DNA from: Calditrichota bacterium
Lineage (GTDB): Bacteria; Zhuqueibacterota; Zhuqueibacteria; Zhuqueibacterales; Geothermadaptataceae
Assembly (NCBI GenBank): GCA_008501765.1
Contig: QQUE01000007.1
Coordinates: 496,001 to 560,000, forward strand
Length of the DNA: 64,000 nucleotides
Direction: 5' to 3'
In this document: one piece after another, positions 62,471 through 64,000 of the stretch
How the letters are laid out: each line of letters begins with the position of its first letter
How positions within the stretch are numbered: position 1 is the stretch's first letter
Translations under genes and position numbers: made by a program
The notes under the pieces: generated by a model
Databases searched by the model: none
What the model was told of the DNA's origin: nothing
What the model saw: only the letters and a program-made list of their open reading frames with translations

Positions 62471-63705
62471 CAACGTAAATAAAGCATCTTGCGTGATTCT
62501 ACCAAATGAGAGTTTATCACTAATCTATAAAAATAAACACCGGAAGCCACTGGCTGAGCAAATTCATTGGTCCCATTCCAGTTTGCGATATGTTCGCCAT
62601 TTGCGAGTCTTTCAGAAGTCAAAGTTTTAACATGCCGTCCATGCAAATCAAAAATAACGACTTCAGCAAAAGATTCATCGGCCAACTCGAACTGAATGCG
62701 TGTTGTCCCATTAAAAGGATTGGGGTAATTTTGTCGTAACCGATATTTTTGTGGTAGTGGTGTACCATCGACTGAAGTAGTGGTTTTGTTGATTATTGAT
62801 CTCAGAGCATAAAACATATCATGTTGAATGCGGTAATGCTTGTTATTGAATGCGTAACTGGCCAAACCTAAAGTATAATAAAAAGTATTGTCTGTAAAAA
62901 ATAAAGAGCTACCACTTTCACCCGGAATACCAAAACCGTAATAACCAATTTCATGTTCTTCAATTACATCGAGGGTTCCATAACTATAATATAAACTATC
63001 ACCCGAATAATACCTGCTCGAGTCTAAAAAATTATAAGTTGCAGGGTAACTAAACTGGTGAAATACTTTATTTCGATAAGCACTGGTGTCGGAATAAAAT
63101 CCAACACCGATCCAGCCAGTTTTTAATCCAATATTTTCATGCAATTCTATTAATGCAAGATCATCTCCAGTACCTAAGGGTAGAAAAAGTTTTGCTGCTA
63201 TCGCACTTTCGAAGTTAGAGTTTTCGGAGCCATTACCATAAGCAGGAATAACCAGCAGGCTGTCATAATAAACAAGGTGAGCTGTTGAATCCAAAGTGAA
63301 TGTTATATGCTCAGCTGTCAAAACGTAATTCTTCCCCACCATTGCACCAGAACCACGTGGTCTGATTTCTCCGTCACTAAAAGAGAAAATTTTAACAGCT
63401 GTACGCGCAGGATAATGTGAGACATCAAAAAGTGAATTTGCAGGCCGTAATTGGGTAAATCCGGATTTTATACCGTTTAACGTATCCGATTCAGTTGGTC
63501 TCTCGAGATTTAATTCTAGCTTTCCAGGGCTGTCGCCATAATACCAGTCAGTTTTATTGAAATCAAAATCTTCACCTGTTGCAGGCAAAGAAATTTGCTC
63601 ATGCTCTCCCGTTCTATAGTTGATGGACATGAAATCAATTGTTTGGGAAAGTAATGATGAAAAAGAGAAAATGATAGCAGCAAAAAAGATTGAAAAAACT
63701 CGCAT
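62470..63705 (-). CDS. Trypsin-like serine protease with type IX sorting domain
   Basis: A 411-residue protein with a signal peptide ending SSLLSQ. The serine-protease triad fits GAMVGKNYVLTAEHIT (His133; TAEH in place of the usual TAAH/TAGH), GDDLALIEL (Asp182) and GIPGESGSSLFF (Ser264). The last 85 residues form the sorting domain (QNYPNPFNGTTRIQFEL...SRKMLYLR). It should be exported by the type IX system and act at the surface. AAAGGAT precedes the ATG. Its stop codon TGA overlaps the edge of a MITE-like unit. Confidence 0.85.
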   Translation of the reverse strand: MRVFSIFFAAIIFSFSSLLSQTIDFMSINYRTGEHEQISLPATGEDFDFNKTDWYYGDSPGKLELNLERPTESDTLNGIKSGFTQLRPANSLFDVSHYPARTAVKIFSFSDGEIRPRGSGAMVGKNYVLTAEHITFTLDSTAHLVYYDSLLVIPAYGNGSENSNFESAIAAKLFLPLGTGDDLALIELHENIGLKTGWIGVGFYSDTSAYRNKVFHQFSYPATYNFLDSSRYYSGDSLYYSYGTLDVIEEHEIGYYGFGIPGESGSSLFFTDNTFYYTLGLASYAFNNKHYRIQHDMFYALRSIINKTTTSVDGTPLPQKYRLRQNYPNPFNGTTRIQFELADESFAEVVIFDLHGRHVKTLTSERLANGEHIANWNGTNEFAQPVASGVYFYRLVINSHLVESRKMLYLR

Positions 63706-63807
63706 TGTGTAATCCTTTCATTTCGGGTAAATGAATGGGCAATAAAATAAACTTTGTACGATGATAGTTGGTTCATCTATCCGCTTAATAAAAATGTATT
63801 ATTGAGG

Positions 63808-64000
63808 ATCAATCGATTCCCAGCCCGAGAGATTTTTGGAAAGCACCTAAAACACAAAAATATTCGCTTTTAAATATTTCACTGTCAAACTCAGATTCGG
63901 TGTAAAACGCTTCATCCCAGACTTCGAGCCATTCATAATCGGCATGTGTTTTCCGGTCTCCGAGTTTGTTCGAAATTTCACCAATAATCCGCGCATTTTC
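63808..64000 (-). CDS. C-terminal end of an unidentified gene (runs off the window)
   Basis: The minus strand is open from the window edge to a TGA at 63808, giving 63 residues (ENARIIGEISNKLGDRKTHA... to SLGLGID). The composition is that of a real acidic soluble protein with several aromatic residues (YEWLEVWDEAFYTESEF). I do not recognise the family. The 102-bp gap to the protease gene holds no other gene. Confidence 0.6.

Overview
The window looks like a chromosome segment from an uncultivated, Gram-negative member of the FCB superphylum, of the KSB1 / Calditrichota / Ignavibacteria kind. Several large secreted proteins end in a C-terminal sorting domain carrying the motif NYPNPFNP, as used by type IX secretion. 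There are also PorV/PorQ-like outer-membrane proteins, a TonB-dependent receptor with a carboxypeptidase-regulatory-like N-terminus, several lipoproteins and Tat-exported oxidoreductases. No rRNA, tRNA, CRISPR array or recognisable phage was found. The exact phylum is an inference from these features.

Layout. From about 53.3 kb down to base 1 every gene lies on the minus strand, so the block reads right to left. It starts with a DUF1080 protein and a LacI-family regulator. Next comes an outer-membrane uptake/display module: TonB receptor, PorV-like barrel, 1220-residue type IX cargo, parvulin-like lipoprotein, a 1240-residue cargo made of a recent internal tandem duplication, and a second parvulin lipoprotein. 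A sugar module follows: MFS carrier, AGE-family epimerase, Tat-exported Gfo/Idh/MocA dehydrogenase, a fused TIM-barrel/DUF1080 lipoprotein, sodium symporter, nagB, nagA and a secreted beta-helix protein. After that is a tight five-gene operon (glutamine-synthetase-like ligase, aldehyde dehydrogenase, Fe alcohol dehydrogenase, HAD hydrolase, class I glutamine amidotransferase) that fits gamma-glutamylation-dependent amine or amino-alcohol breakdown. It is followed by a small PD-(D/E)XK-type (GxxExxY) cassette bounded by 18-bp inverted repeats, an OPA-type transporter, a C45-like hydrolase, a secreted metallophosphoesterase, a second Tat Gfo/Idh/MocA enzyme, a ThuA-HEAT protein, a cytoplasmic Gfo/Idh/MocA enzyme, a glycerophosphodiesterase lipoprotein, an amidohydrolase and a partial GH106 alpha-L-rhamnosidase.

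From 53.7 kb to the right end the content is mainly cell surface: a plus-strand pair (NHL-propeller lipoprotein and PEGA protein) converging on minus-strand type IX cargo proteins (a fibronectin-III protein, an M6 metalloprotease, a trypsin-like protease), plus a small secreted protein and the C-terminal end of an unidentified gene.

Interpretation. The left 53 kb reads as a carbohydrate-use island that lacks SusD but combines TonB uptake, type IX display and enzymes of the 3-keto (oxidative) glycoside-cleavage type. Intergenic spaces are rich in short palindromic repeats and MITE-like units with terminal inverted repeats. One palindromic unit has gone in frame into a lipoprotein signal region.
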